From: DASRVA01 sp050732935
GTDB lineage: Bacteria > Gemmatimonadota > Gemmatimonadetes > JACCXV01 > JAHWKZ01
Direction of reading: 5' to 3'
Length of the DNA: 36,852 nucleotides
Assembly (NCBI GenBank): GCA_050732935.1
Contig: JBOHRW010000177.1
Location: forward strand, 1 to 36,852
The translations under genes and the position numbers were made by a program. Positions 9,166-17,955 of this stretch are shown in pieces. How positions within the stretch are numbered: position 1 is the first letter of the stretch; each line of letters opens with the position of its first letter. The notes under the pieces are model-generated. The model saw only the letters and a list, made by a program, of their open reading frames with translations. It was not told the DNA's origin and ran no database searches.

Positions 9166-10052
9166 GGGCCGTCCGGCGGCATGACCACGGGGAGGGCCAG
9201 GGGCAGGAGATCGATCTCGACCGGAGTGTGGCCCGCGGGCTCGCCGTCGCGCTGCACCCGCACGGGCGGATCGGTCGCGATCGTCACCCGGACGGCCCGG
9301 CGGTGCTCGACCAGATCGGTGGTGGTGGGAGCGCCGCGGAGCACCTGGGTCGCGGCCAGCATGTACTCCGGGATCGAGGCGGCGCGGTAGGCCAGCACGT
9401 CGAGCCTGCCATCGATCGGCGAGATGCCGGGGGCGAGCTCCCACGCCCGACGGAAGACCGCTCCGCAGTTCATGACCTGCATCATCGTCACCTCGAACTC
9501 CTCGTTCACCCCGTCGCACGTCACCCGGTGGCGGGCCGGCTCCACCTCCTGGTTGGCCTTCCAGCCGGCCATCCCGTACGCGGCCACCCCCCATCGGCGC
9601 TTCGATTCCCGGTCGGCGCGAGCCACCATCTCGGCATGCAGCCCCGTGCTCACGGTCAGCAGGAAGACCTCGCCGTTGACTCGCCCGACGTCGATCGGCG
9701 CGATCCGGCCACCGACCGCGAGGTCGATGGCCGCGTCCAGAGCGTCGGGGATCCCCAGGTTGAGCGCCAGGATGTTGGCCGTTCCGACCGGCACGACCGC
9801 CAGCGGGACGTCCCTCCCCGCCGCCAGGATTCCCGCGGCCACGTCGGTCACCGTGCCGTCGCCGCCCATGGCGATCACGCGGTCGACTCTCGCCGCGGCG
9901 CGACGGGCGATCTCGATGGTCGGCTCGTCTCGGGATGTGGGATGGGCCAGGACCGCGTAGCCGCGCCGCTCGAGCTCGGCACGTGCACGACCGGCGGCCC
10001 TCTGGCCGGCGCCACTCCCGGATACGGGGTTGTAGACGAGCGCGATGTCCAG
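9153..10052 (-). CDS. Diacylglycerol-kinase-family lipid kinase (YegS/LcbK type), CTG start
   Basis: 299 residues from a CTG at 10052. The N-terminus MDIALVYNPVSGSGAGQRA is exactly the family start (phosphate-binding NPxSG), and GGDGT is at 63-67, followed by VVPVGTANILALNLGIP; these are the nucleotide-binding features of the DAGK catalytic domain. The C-terminal beta-sandwich includes the typical VRVQRDGEPAGHTPVEIDLL. It should phosphorylate a lipid such as diacylglycerol at the membrane. No ATG, GTG or TTG occurs between an upstream in-frame TGA and the GTG at residue 59, which would remove the NPxSG element; hence CTG is inferred. The gene begins 8 bp after the htpX stop, so translational coupling to htpX is likely. 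Confidence 0.85.
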   Translation of the reverse strand: MDIALVYNPVSGSGAGQRAAGRARAELERRGYAVLAHPTSRDEPTIEIARRAAARVDRVIAMGGDGTVTDVAAGILAAGRDVPLAVVPVGTANILALNLGIPDALDAAIDLAVGGRIAPIDVGRVNGEVFLLTVSTGLHAEMVARADRESKRRWGVAAYGMAGWKANQEVEPARHRVTCDGVNEEFEVTMMQVMNCGAVFRRAWELAPGISPIDGRLDVLAYRAASIPEYMLAATQVLRGAPTTTDLVEHRRAVRVTIATDPPVRVQRDGEPAGHTPVEIDLLPLALPVVMPPDGPWVR

Positions 10053-10060
10053 CGGCGTGT

Positions 10061-10897
10061 CTACCTGCGGGTCGGCATCCCCAGCAGCCGCTCGACCCGT
10101 TCACCAGTCGGCGGGTGGGTGCTGAAGAGACCGCTCAGGCCACCGCCACCGAACGGCTTGACGATGTACAGATGCTCGGTGGCCGGGCTGACCTGCATCG
10201 GCATCCGCTTCGCTCCCGCCTCCAGCTTCTGGAGCGCCGTGGCCAGCGCGCGCGGCTTGCCGCTCATCTGCGCGCCTCCCTGGTCGGCGGCGTACTCCCG
10301 CGAGCGGCTGATCGCCGCCTTGATCAGGAAGGCCGCGATCGGGGCCAGGATGATGGCTGCCAGAGCCAGGATCCCGCCGGCGCCCCCACGATCGCGGTTA
10401 CCGCCTCCGAAGAAGAGGCCGAAGCGCCCCACGAACATGATCGCTCCCGCCAGCGTCGCGGCGACCGATGCGATCAGGATGTCGCGGTGCTTGACGTGGG
10501 CGAGCTCATGGGCCATCACGCCTTCCAGCTCGTCCCGGTCGAGGATCTTCAGGATGCCTTCGGTGGCGGCCACCACCGCGTGCTCGGGATTGCGCCCCGT
10601 GGCGAAGGCGTTGGGCTGGGGAGTGGGGATGATGGCCACCTTGGGCATCGGCATCCCGGCCCGGCGGGTCAGGGTCTCCACGACCTCGTACAGGACCGGC
10701 GCGTCGGCCCGGCCCACCACGCGCGCCCGGTTCATCTTCAGGACGATCTTGTCCGAGAAGAAGTAGGACCCGAAGTTCATGGCCCCGGCGATGACGAGCG
10801 CCATCAAGGCGCCCCCCCGCCCACCGACGTAGCCGCCCAGGAGCACCAGAGCGACCGTCAGGACGCCCATCAGAAGAAACGTCTTGAACATATTCAT
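10061..10897 (-). CDS. htpX: HtpX-type membrane metalloprotease (M48)
   Basis: 278 residues. Two N-terminal membrane segments (about 4-20 and 28-46) precede the cytosolic M48 domain with the zinc motif HELAH at 130-134, the third-ligand block EYAADQGGAQ, and two more hydrophobic segments around 140-190 that flank a Gly/Asn/Arg loop. HtpX degrades misfolded inner-membrane proteins and is usually stress-induced. The C-terminal motif STHPPTGERVERL is typical. ATG start, GGAGGT 9 nt upstream. Downstream neighbours are a lipid kinase and a small membrane protein, a coherent membrane-maintenance group. Confidence 0.95.
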   Translation of the reverse strand: MNMFKTFLLMGVLTVALVLLGGYVGGRGGALMALVIAGAMNFGSYFFSDKIVLKMNRARVVGRADAPVLYEVVETLTRRAGMPMPKVAIIPTPQPNAFATGRNPEHAVVAATEGILKILDRDELEGVMAHELAHVKHRDILIASVAATLAGAIMFVGRFGLFFGGGNRDRGGAGGILALAAIILAPIAAFLIKAAISRSREYAADQGGAQMSGKPRALATALQKLEAGAKRMPMQVSPATEHLYIVKPFGGGGLSGLFSTHPPTGERVERLLGMPTRR

Positions 10898-10920
10898 GTC
10901 GTGTGTACCTCCGTGCCTTG

Positions 10921-10926
10921 ATTATA
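10921..10926 (-). promoter_or_regulatory. Consensus -10 box upstream of htpX
   Basis: A perfect TATAAT on the minus strand, 23 bp before the htpX ATG. The leader would be short (about 15 nt), with the GGAGGT ribosome site inside it. No good -35 hexamer is present 16-18 bp upstream, so an activator or alternative sigma factor may be needed. Confidence 0.55.
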
Positions 10927-10958
10927 GCCCCGTCCGCTCCCGAAATCCCGCCCGTGAG

Positions 10959-10976
10959 CGGTCGCGATCGCGACCG
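10959..10976. other. 18-bp perfect palindrome between tamB and htpX
   Basis: CGGTCGCGATCGCGACCG reads the same on both strands. It follows the tamB stop by 9 bp, where it could fold into a hairpin (7-bp stem, GATC loop) and slow transcription, and it also lies about 55 bp upstream of the predicted htpX start of transcription, where an activator or repressor could bind. No T-run follows, so a classic terminator is not supported. Confidence 0.5.
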
Positions 10977-10985
10977 TATCTACCC

Positions 10986-13900
10986 CTAGAACGCCAATTC
11001 CCAGAACAGGTCGAGCCCCGACTGCCGCGTCCCGGCGCTCGCCTGCAGCGTGAACTGGCGCGTGATCTGGTAGCGCAGCCCGACCGCCTGGTTGTCCTCC
11101 CTCCCGCCGATCTCCTGCTCGACCGTCACGTACACGTCGGGCGTGATGAACTTCCCGACACGGAAGAGGTTCGCCACGTCGACGCCCTCGCCGGTCTCTT
11201 CCGCGCGCTGCGTGATCTCGATCGCGTCCAATCCCAGCTCCCCCGCGAGGACGGGCGCGGCCACCGCCCCAAAGAAGAGACCTGCCACCGACTCCTCGAA
11301 CCGGCTCTGCTGGCCGGTGGGGACGCTGGGCGACCCGAACAGGGCGATCGAGATGATCTCCGACCGGTCGAAGGGGGGCGTCGACTCGAGGTCGATCGTG
11401 GGGTTGTTGAGCGTGCCGCCCAGGATGATCCGGATATTGACGTCACCCGCCGTCTGGACGTTCGGGACGGTGTGCGAGGCCACGATATGGAGCCCCGGAT
11501 TCGGCTCCGGCGTACCGTAGAAGAAGATCTCCCCCTCCTCGATCGTGAAGCGCTTGCCGAACTCCTCGTAGAAGCCATCCTGCACCTCGAGCGTGCCCGA
11601 GAGGGTCGGCGTGTCGATCCCGGTGGGCTTGTAGAGCGACAGGTTTCCGGCGATCTCCACGCGCGCGTTGCTGGCGGTCAGAACGGCGTTGTCGGCGACC
11701 TCGACCTCGACGTCGAGACGGGTCCGGTTCCATAGCGAGGGAGATCGTTCGCGATCCGGCCGGGCGCGAGCCGTTCCCGGCAGCTCCACGTAGACGACCG
11801 CTTCGTCGAGGTCGATGACGTCCTTTGTCGAGCGCTCGGGAAGACGGTAGACCATCTCGTCGACCTCGACCTGCCCGGCGATCTCGGGAGCGGACGTCGT
11901 GCCGGTGAGCGTCAGCTCCGCGTTGACCTGCACCTCCTGGCGCGCCTGTTCGACGACCTCGAGCTGGGTGGCGCGCATTTCGATGGCGAGGTCGCCCAGG
12001 CGGAGATTCTCCATGGCGATCCGCCCGTCGATGGAAAACGTGCCACTCTCTCCGTCGGTGCCCTCGATGCTTTCGATCACGATCTCGTCGTTGTTGAAGG
12101 TGACGCTCCCACCGATCCCCTCGTATCCGACGCCCGTGGCGGGGATGCGGAACCTGCCGTCGCGCAGCGTGGCCTGTCCGTCGAAGCGCGGGCTTTCGGC
12201 GCTCCCGGTGACGTCGATCTGCACGTCGATGGGCCCCGACGCGTCCTCGAGCTGCGGCACGAAGGCCGCCAGCAGGTTGAGGTCCGTGTTGCGGCCCTCG
12301 ACATGGAGGTCCACCGGCTCGTCGGGCAGACGGTCGACGCCGCCCGTCAACGCGAGATTCACGGGAACGGTGCCGGTGGCCACGATATCGTGTCCCTCGG
12401 TGGGCGCGGTCACCGTCAGGTCGATCTCCGCCTGGCGGTCGGCGTATTGGAAGTCGCCCCCCAGCCGCACGAACCGGAAGCTGTAGATCGAGCCCTCCCG
12501 CACTTCGCCGGCGAGCTCGATCACCGGCGATCGGCGCGTGCCCGCGAGCGTTCCCTCGACGGTCGCCCGGCCGCTGTAGTCTCCCGGCGGACGACCCGTC
12601 AGACGGGCGACCGAGGAGAGATCGATGTCCGCCGAGAAGACGAGGTCGGATGTTCCCTCGTCCAGCGCCAGGGTCCCGTCCAGGGTCAGGTTCTCGCCGT
12701 TCTCCGCGATCGTCAGATCACGCGCCTCCAGGCGGCCTTCGCGATAGACGAGCTCGCCGCTCGCGATCCTCCAGTCCGCCTCGGGCGTCCGATAGCGGAA
12801 CTCGCGGAGCGCGACCGCGGTCACCGGCCCGCGAAAGTCGGCCATGGCGGCGAGGTCGGTCGAAACCTGCTGCCCGTGATCGAGGAGAGCGTCGATCTCC
12901 ATCGTGCCGCCGTCGTAGGAGAGCTCGACGCTGGCGGTGTCGGCCTCCACGCCGGCCGCCCGCAGCGCATAGAACCTTCCGTCGGCGCCCATCCGGAACG
13001 GCCCGCCGACCTCGTCGAGCCGGACGATTCCGGCGAACGAGTCGGCGCTCACCCCATTCAGGCTGAGGTCCCCGGCCACGATGTCGGCGTCCACGTCGAA
13101 GCCGGCGTAGGTCCCGTCCAGCCGGGCCTCGCCCCGGACGATCCCGCCGAACTCGCCGAGACCCGGCCACAGCTCCTCCGGTTCCTCGCTCTCGACCGCG
13201 AGGTCGGCCTGGATGATACCGTCTGCCGAGAGTCCGAACCGTCCCTCTCCGCGGACCACCGACTGCGGCGTGCGGACGACGAGGGTATCGGCATGATACG
13301 CCCCGCTCGTGAGCGCGCCGCGGGTCTCGAGCGACAGGATCTCCCATCGATAGATCCGCGAGGGTTGGAGCTCGCCGGCGAAAAGCGCGTCTACGTTCCC
13401 GCCCGTCCCCCGGCCGTCGATGCGGTAGGCGCCGCTCAGCACCAGGTCCACCGCCGGCTCGCCGATGAGCGCCCCGAGATCGAGCTCGCGCGAAGTGGCG
13501 CTCACGTCGTACGCGAACGGACCTGCACCCAGGGACAACGTGCCCCGGGCCGTCAAGCCGCCCGCGGGAGCGCGCAGGTCGGCGTCGATCTCCAACCGGC
13601 CGGGCGGCCCCGACACCCCGATTCTGCCACGGAGGGGTTGGACGATGGGATAGGCGTCCACGAAGAGCCGCACGTCCTCGGGGGCCAGGGGATCGACCTC
13701 GGCCTCGAGCTCGAACCGGAGATCGGTCAGGTCGTGGAGGACGCCTTCCACCGTGACGTTCGACGCCCCGGTCTCCAGGGTCGCCGTATCCATCACGACG
13801 CTGGGATGGGCGGCCGGACCGACCAGACGACCTTCCATCGACGCGATGCCGTCCAGCCGGGCCTGGGGGAAGAAGCGCTTCACCTCTTCCATCGCGATCC

Positions 13901-14759
13901 GCGGGGCGTCGATCTCGAGGGCGAAGCTGTCGCTCTCGCCCAGGAGGAGACGGCCATCGGCGAGGATCTCGGTCCCGGACGTCTCGAACCGGATCTCCCG
14001 GAAGACGACGCTGTCCGGGGTCCAGACCCCCTCGCCGTCCAGGCGGCGGATCTCGAGGGGCGGCGCCGTGGACCGGAAGCTGAGGTCGTTCGCGACGAAC
14101 TGGCGCAGCGTCCGCTCGCGTTCGTAGATCCCCAGCCGCATCTCCCCGTTGAGGTCGACGAACCGGTTCTCCGACCAGTCGAACCCCGGCCACCCATCCT
14201 CCTCGAACCCGAACGTGACGGTGCCGTCCACGAACTCCAGCCGGTCGATCTGGACGAACGAGCCCCAGCCCGGCGGCGCCCCGGGAGGTGGGGGGGGGCG
14301 GGGCTTGAAGAGGGTCTGGAAGTTCCAGCGGCCGTCCGCGTGACGGACCAGGTGGATGTCGGGACGCACGAGCTCGATGCGGGCCAGGGCGATGCGTCGG
14401 TCGAAGAACGGCGCCAGGGTGTAGGCAACGCGGATCCGCTCGGCTTCGATGAGCGCGACGCCCTGCTCCCCCACCAGCGCGAAATCGTGGAGGACGATCC
14501 CGGTCAGGATGCCGCCCTCGACGCTCCCCAGCCGGACCTCGCCAAACACCAGCTCACCCAGACGCTGCTCGATCTGGCCCCTGACGAAGGCCCCCCCGGA
14601 GGAGGTCCGGAGCCACACGATCCCTCCCACCACGGCCGCGCCGACCAGCACGACGAGCCCGAGGACGCCGATCAGCAGCCAGCCGACGACGCGCGCCTTT
14701 CGGCTCCGCCTTCGCCGCGGCGGCTCGGGAGCGATGGCCTGAGAGTTGTCTTCCGTCAA
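10986..14759 (-). CDS. tamB: TamB family translocation/assembly protein
   Basis: 1257 residues from a TTG start with GGGGGGA just upstream. An Arg-rich cytosolic start is followed by one membrane helix (about 24-50, VVGWLLIGVLGLVVLVGAAVV). The body is a long run of beta-strand repeats as in AsmA/TamB lipid-transfer proteins, and the last 400 residues match the TamB C-terminal (DUF490) domain: PEIAGQVEVDEMVYRLP, EIFFYGTPEPNPGLHIVA, LGGTLNNPTIDLES, and the barrel-like C-terminus ending WELAF. TamB spans the periplasm and works with TamA, encoded immediately upstream, in outer-membrane protein or phospholipid traffic. A Pro/Gly run (PRPPPPPGAPPGWG) near residue 155 is a local low-complexity insert. 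Confidence 0.93.
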   Translation of the reverse strand: MTEDNSQAIAPEPPRRRRSRKARVVGWLLIGVLGLVVLVGAAVVGGIVWLRTSSGGAFVRGQIEQRLGELVFGEVRLGSVEGGILTGIVLHDFALVGEQGVALIEAERIRVAYTLAPFFDRRIALARIELVRPDIHLVRHADGRWNFQTLFKPRPPPPPGAPPGWGSFVQIDRLEFVDGTVTFGFEEDGWPGFDWSENRFVDLNGEMRLGIYERERTLRQFVANDLSFRSTAPPLEIRRLDGEGVWTPDSVVFREIRFETSGTEILADGRLLLGESDSFALEIDAPRIAMEEVKRFFPQARLDGIASMEGRLVGPAAHPSVVMDTATLETGASNVTVEGVLHDLTDLRFELEAEVDPLAPEDVRLFVDAYPIVQPLRGRIGVSGPPGRLEIDADLRAPAGGLTARGTLSLGAGPFAYDVSATSRELDLGALIGEPAVDLVLSGAYRIDGRGTGGNVDALFAGELQPSRIYRWEILSLETRGALTSGAYHADTLVVRTPQSVVRGEGRFGLSADGIIQADLAVESEEPEELWPGLGEFGGIVRGEARLDGTYAGFDVDADIVAGDLSLNGVSADSFAGIVRLDEVGGPFRMGADGRFYALRAAGVEADTASVELSYDGGTMEIDALLDHGQQVSTDLAAMADFRGPVTAVALREFRYRTPEADWRIASGELVYREGRLEARDLTIAENGENLTLDGTLALDEGTSDLVFSADIDLSSVARLTGRPPGDYSGRATVEGTLAGTRRSPVIELAGEVREGSIYSFRFVRLGGDFQYADRQAEIDLTVTAPTEGHDIVATGTVPVNLALTGGVDRLPDEPVDLHVEGRNTDLNLLAAFVPQLEDASGPIDVQIDVTGSAESPRFDGQATLRDGRFRIPATGVGYEGIGGSVTFNNDEIVIESIEGTDGESGTFSIDGRIAMENLRLGDLAIEMRATQLEVVEQARQEVQVNAELTLTGTTSAPEIAGQVEVDEMVYRLPERSTKDVIDLDEAVVYVELPGTARARPDRERSPSLWNRTRLDVEVEVADNAVLTASNARVEIAGNLSLYKPTGIDTPTLSGTLEVQDGFYEEFGKRFTIEEGEIFFYGTPEPNPGLHIVASHTVPNVQTAGDVNIRIILGGTLNNPTIDLESTPPFDRSEIISIALFGSPSVPTGQQSRFEESVAGLFFGAVAAPVLAGELGLDAIEITQRAEETGEGVDVANLFRVGKFITPDVYVTVEQEIGGREDNQAVGLRYQITRQFTLQASAGTRQSGLDLFWELAF

Positions 14760-14807
14760 GATCCCCCCGTGGAGGAAACCGCTGCTAAAGGGTTGTTGAA
14801 GAACTCC

Positions 14808-14829
14808 GAGGGCATTTTCAATAGCCCTC
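14808..14829 (-). other. Hairpin between tamA and tamB
   Basis: GAGGGC and GCCCTC flank ATT/AAT with a short loop and one bulged base, directly after the tamA stop codon. It may stabilise or attenuate the tamA-tamB transcript; without a T-run it is not a clear terminator. Confidence 0.4.
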
Positions 14830-16719
14830 TTAGAAGGCGTTGCCGATGGATATATGGAATACCCACCGCGGCAGCTTCGGTTCGTCGTCCGACATCCGCC
14901 GAGCGGCGTCCAGCCGGACGGGGCCGATCGGCGTCACGTAACGGATCCCCAGCCCGGGCGTGTAGCGCAGGTCGTCGAGCGCGATGTCCTCCTGATCGTC
15001 CCACACGTTTCCAGCGTCCACGAAGGCCGTCCCCCGGATGTTCCCGCGGATCGGGAAGCGAAGCTCGACGCTCGTCTCGAACAGACGGGTGCCCCCTATC
15101 GGCTCCGGATCCCGGTCCTGGCCGAACATGGCCGGGTTGTCCTTCGGGCCGAGCTGACGCCGTTCGTAGCCTCGGACGCTCGTCGAGCCGCCGGCGAAGA
15201 GACGCTGAAAGAGCGGCACGCGTGCCTGTTCGCCCCCGAACGTCGAGATGATGCCGGGCAGGACCTTGGCGGCCAGGACCCACCCCCTCCGGACCTCGCG
15301 ATAGGCGGTGACCAGGGCGGTGACCCTGTGGTAGCCGTAGTCGAAGGAGATGATGGGCAGTCCGGCCTGGTAGGCCACGTCGACCCGAAACCCCCGGGTC
15401 GGCATGAACAGCGAGTCCGTTCCGTCGTAGGTTGTCCGGAGATCCGCGTTAAGCAGGCGGCTCGGATTGATGAAGTCGCGCCCCAGTTCGGGGATCAGCA
15501 CGCCTTCGTCGAAGTTGGAGAAGTTCGCCCGCTCGGCCGTCAGGCTGGCGCTCGCCTGGATCCGCCGGCTCACCCGGTACCCGAGCCGGCCGCTCGTGCC
15601 GAGACGCTCCACGGTGTAGTTGTCCTCGGTGTCGAAGCGCAGAAACCCGGTCACGCTGGCATCGAGATCGGGCACCAGGAAGGTCGGCTGTCGGAGGCTC
15701 GCCGCCGCGCGGCGTTCGAGACCGGAGTACAGGCCGGCGAGCTCGAGCTGTCGGGTCCCGCCCAGGAAACTCCGGTCGAGCCACGAGCCTCTGACCCGCA
15801 TGAGGTCCTCGGTCCCGTAGCCGACGCCCACCCGCACGACCTGGGTCGGCGCGGGAACCACGGTCACCACGACGTCGACGGTGTCCCCGCGGACCGAGTC
15901 CAGCCGCGGCTCGATCTCGACCCGGCGGTAGATCCCCAGCTCGTAGAGCCGCCGCTGGCTGTCGAGGATCTCCTCCCGGCCGTAGCGATCGCCGCTGGCA
16001 AAGGCGAGCTGACCGCGAACGAGCTGGCGGTCGTCTGCGTCCTCTTCGCCTTCGATTCCGATGTCCCCGTAGAAGTAGATGTCTCCGGGAACCACCGTAT
16101 ACGTGACGCTCGCGCGGTGCTCCTCCTTCTGGATCCGGTACTCGAGGAGCACGGTGGCGAACGCGTAGCCGCGGTCCTGGAAGCCGTTCTCCAGCAGTCT
16201 GCGCGAATCGATCAGGTCGCTCTCGTTGAAGACCTCCCCCTCCTTGAGCGGCATCGCCTCGCGGATCCTCTGCTCCGTCTCCGGCAAGTAGTCGAAGCCC
16301 TCGAGCGCGAGCGTGTCCACCCGGGTGGGCTGGCCTTCGGCAACGTGGAAGACGATGTGGACGCCATCGTTCCCGCGGATCTCGTACGATTCGAGCTGGA
16401 AGTCGAAGTAGCCATGACGCTGGTACAGGATGTAGAGCCGCTGGAGATCGTCGAGGAAGTCGGTCTTGGACAGCAGGCGATCTTCGCTCCAGGGCCAGAA
16501 TCCGCTCTCGGTCGTGGCCAGTGCGTTCTCGATGACCTCTTCGGAGAGGGCGTCGTTTCCCACCACATCCACGGCTTCGATCTTCGCGCCGTCCGGGACC
16601 TCATCGAGACAGCAGCCTCGGGCGCGGAGCTCCTCGGTGGGCGCGGCCTGCTGGGCGAGAGCCGGCGCGGCGTTCGGCAGCGTGAGCGCGATCGCCGCGA
16701 CCCAGCCGGCTGCCTTCAC
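14830..16719 (-). CDS. tamA: BamA/TamA family outer-membrane protein (Omp85)
   Basis: 629 residues. A signal peptide (MKAAGWVAAIALTLPNAAPA, cleavage near LAQQ) leads to POTRA repeats from about 45 to 300 (IEAVDVVGNDALSEEVI, TRVDTLALEGFDYLPE, YFYGDIGIEGEED), then the 16-stranded barrel. The Omp85 lid-lock motif is VRGYERRQLG, and the chain ends in aromatic GNAF, the normal barrel terminus. With TamB just downstream this is the TamA partner rather than BamA, which would sit near other genes such as skp or lpxD. The GTG start overlaps the BrkB-type gene stop by 4 bases (GTGA). Confidence 0.93.
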   Translation of the reverse strand: MKAAGWVAAIALTLPNAAPALAQQAAPTEELRARGCCLDEVPDGAKIEAVDVVGNDALSEEVIENALATTESGFWPWSEDRLLSKTDFLDDLQRLYILYQRHGYFDFQLESYEIRGNDGVHIVFHVAEGQPTRVDTLALEGFDYLPETEQRIREAMPLKEGEVFNESDLIDSRRLLENGFQDRGYAFATVLLEYRIQKEEHRASVTYTVVPGDIYFYGDIGIEGEEDADDRQLVRGQLAFASGDRYGREEILDSQRRLYELGIYRRVEIEPRLDSVRGDTVDVVVTVVPAPTQVVRVGVGYGTEDLMRVRGSWLDRSFLGGTRQLELAGLYSGLERRAAASLRQPTFLVPDLDASVTGFLRFDTEDNYTVERLGTSGRLGYRVSRRIQASASLTAERANFSNFDEGVLIPELGRDFINPSRLLNADLRTTYDGTDSLFMPTRGFRVDVAYQAGLPIISFDYGYHRVTALVTAYREVRRGWVLAAKVLPGIISTFGGEQARVPLFQRLFAGGSTSVRGYERRQLGPKDNPAMFGQDRDPEPIGGTRLFETSVELRFPIRGNIRGTAFVDAGNVWDDQEDIALDDLRYTPGLGIRYVTPIGPVRLDAARRMSDDEPKLPRWVFHISIGNAF

Positions 16720-17624
16720 GGCGCTTCACCGCGCAGACCCCATCCCGGCGGGGTGCCGCGCCCGCTGTGGACCTGCGCGATCCGCGCTAGCTCACCCCCC
16801 AGCATGAAGACGATGCTGCTGTAGTAGACCCAGAACGACACCAACACCAAGTTCGTGAACGATCCGTACAGCTCCAGGAAACGGCCGAAGTTCGAGAGAT
16901 AGGCGATGAAGGTCTGCTTGGCGAGCTCGAAGAGCGCGCTGCAGAAGAGGGCCGCGAAAGCGGCGTCCACCCTTGGGATCCAGCGATCTGGGACGTACCG
17001 GTAGACGAAGTAGAACATCACGTAGGTGATCGTGAACGCCAGCAGCATGCTGACCAGAGACGTAAACCAGGACATGTCGTAGGTGTCGAGCCCCAGGAAG
17101 CCGATACCGTAGTCCTCCACCCAGCGCAGGGCCGCCGTCAGCGAGATCGTGAGCGTGAAGAGGGTACCCACGATGACGACCATCTTCACGTCATGGATCT
17201 TACCTTCCACGATGCCGAGCCGGTCCTCGGGGGGGATCTCGAAGATCACCTCGAGCACCGTTCGCAGGGATCCGAAGAGCCGGGTGGCCGCCCACACGAG
17301 ACCGACGACACCGATGATGCCAAAGAGGCCCCGATCCTCGACGAGGTTGAAAAGAAGGGTCTCGGCACGGATGCTGTCGAGCGGGATGACGCGCTGGATG
17401 AACTGCAGGACCTGATCCCGCGCGGCCGTCGAGGATTCGATGATCGTCCCCAGAATGAAGATGCTCAGGAGGAGCAGCGGGACGATCGTGACGAGGACGT
17501 TGAAGGTGATGCCCGAGGAAAGGAAGAAGATCTGGTCCGAGGCCGCCTTGTACCAGAGGTTCCGCGCATAGAAGGCAGTCCACCCCCATGCGACCCGCGT
17601 CCAGGCTCGCAGACGCTCCAGCAG
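16716..17624 (-). CDS. YihY/BrkB family membrane protein, probable CTG start
   Basis: About 302 residues. Six hydrophobic segments are expected; the first contains the family block FLSSGITFNVLVTIVPLLLL, then LVEDRGLFGIIGVVGLVWAATRLFGSLRTVLE, and near the end VSFWVYYSSIVFMLGGELAR, all typical of YihY/BrkB. The molecular role is not settled. The coding frame extends well upstream of the first GTG (17297), which would delete the conserved first third. Between an in-frame TGA and that GTG there is no ATG, GTG or TTG; CTG at 17624 (or 17621) follows AGGGGA and gives a family-like start (LLERLRAW). The gene overlaps tamA by 4 bases. Confidence 0.85.
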   Translation of the reverse strand: MLERLRAWTRVAWGWTAFYARNLWYKAASDQIFFLSSGITFNVLVTIVPLLLLSIFILGTIIESSTAARDQVLQFIQRVIPLDSIRAETLLFNLVEDRGLFGIIGVVGLVWAATRLFGSLRTVLEVIFEIPPEDRLGIVEGKIHDVKMVVIVGTLFTLTISLTAALRWVEDYGIGFLGLDTYDMSWFTSLVSMLLAFTITYVMFYFVYRYVPDRWIPRVDAAFAALFCSALFELAKQTFIAYLSNFGRFLELYGSFTNLVLVSFWVYYSSIVFMLGGELARIAQVHSGRGTPPGWGLRGEAP

Positions 17625-17676
17625 TCCCCTGGAAGCGGCGCTCTCGGACCTCGGGAGGTCTTCCGACCCGCTGATG

Positions 17677-17955
17677 TTAGATGCGGCGGCGTCCGCTGAT
17701 CAAGCTCAACACCGCCACGAACAGAGCCGCGCCGATGATCGACCAGATGAGCGGGAACGTCTGACCCTCGATCGTGATCGGGAACGGCTCCTGGAGGCCG
17801 AACTCCGCGGCCATCCATCCGCCGATCAGCGCACCCACGAACCCCAGGGCGATGGAGACAAGGCAGCCACCCACGCTCGCCCCGACCATCATCTGTCCGA
17901 TGGCGCCCACGATGGCGGCGATGAGCAACAAGAAAAGGAGTCCCGTGAGGCTCAT
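17677..17955 (-). CDS. GlsB/YeaQ/YmgE-type (transglycosylase-associated) small membrane protein
   Basis: 92 residues. Three hydrophobic segments: LLFLLLIAAIVGAIGQMMVG, CLVSIALGFVGALIGGWMA, and WSIIGAALFVAVLSLI, the last followed by the basic end SGRRRI. The Gly-rich first and second helices and a short hydrophilic beta loop between helices 2 and 3 match the GlsB/YeaQ family, often general-stress induced; biochemical role unknown. The ATG overlaps the VWA gene stop (ATGA) and a GGAGAG precedes it. Confidence 0.85.
   Translation of the reverse strand: MSLTGLLFLLLIAAIVGAIGQMMVGASVGGCLVSIALGFVGALIGGWMAAEFGLQEPFPITIEGQTFPLIWSIIGAALFVAVLSLISGRRRI

Noticed and set aside
9166..10104. 361-codon minus-strand frame overlapping the lipid kinase
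   Set aside because: Out-of-frame reading of the kinase gene; only its last 48 codons (9019-9165) are a plausible gene and are listed as such.
12303..15251. 982-codon plus-strand frame opposite tamB and tamA
   Set aside because: Antisense shadow typical of GC-rich DNA: His/Arg/Asp/Gly-rich with no recognisable domain.
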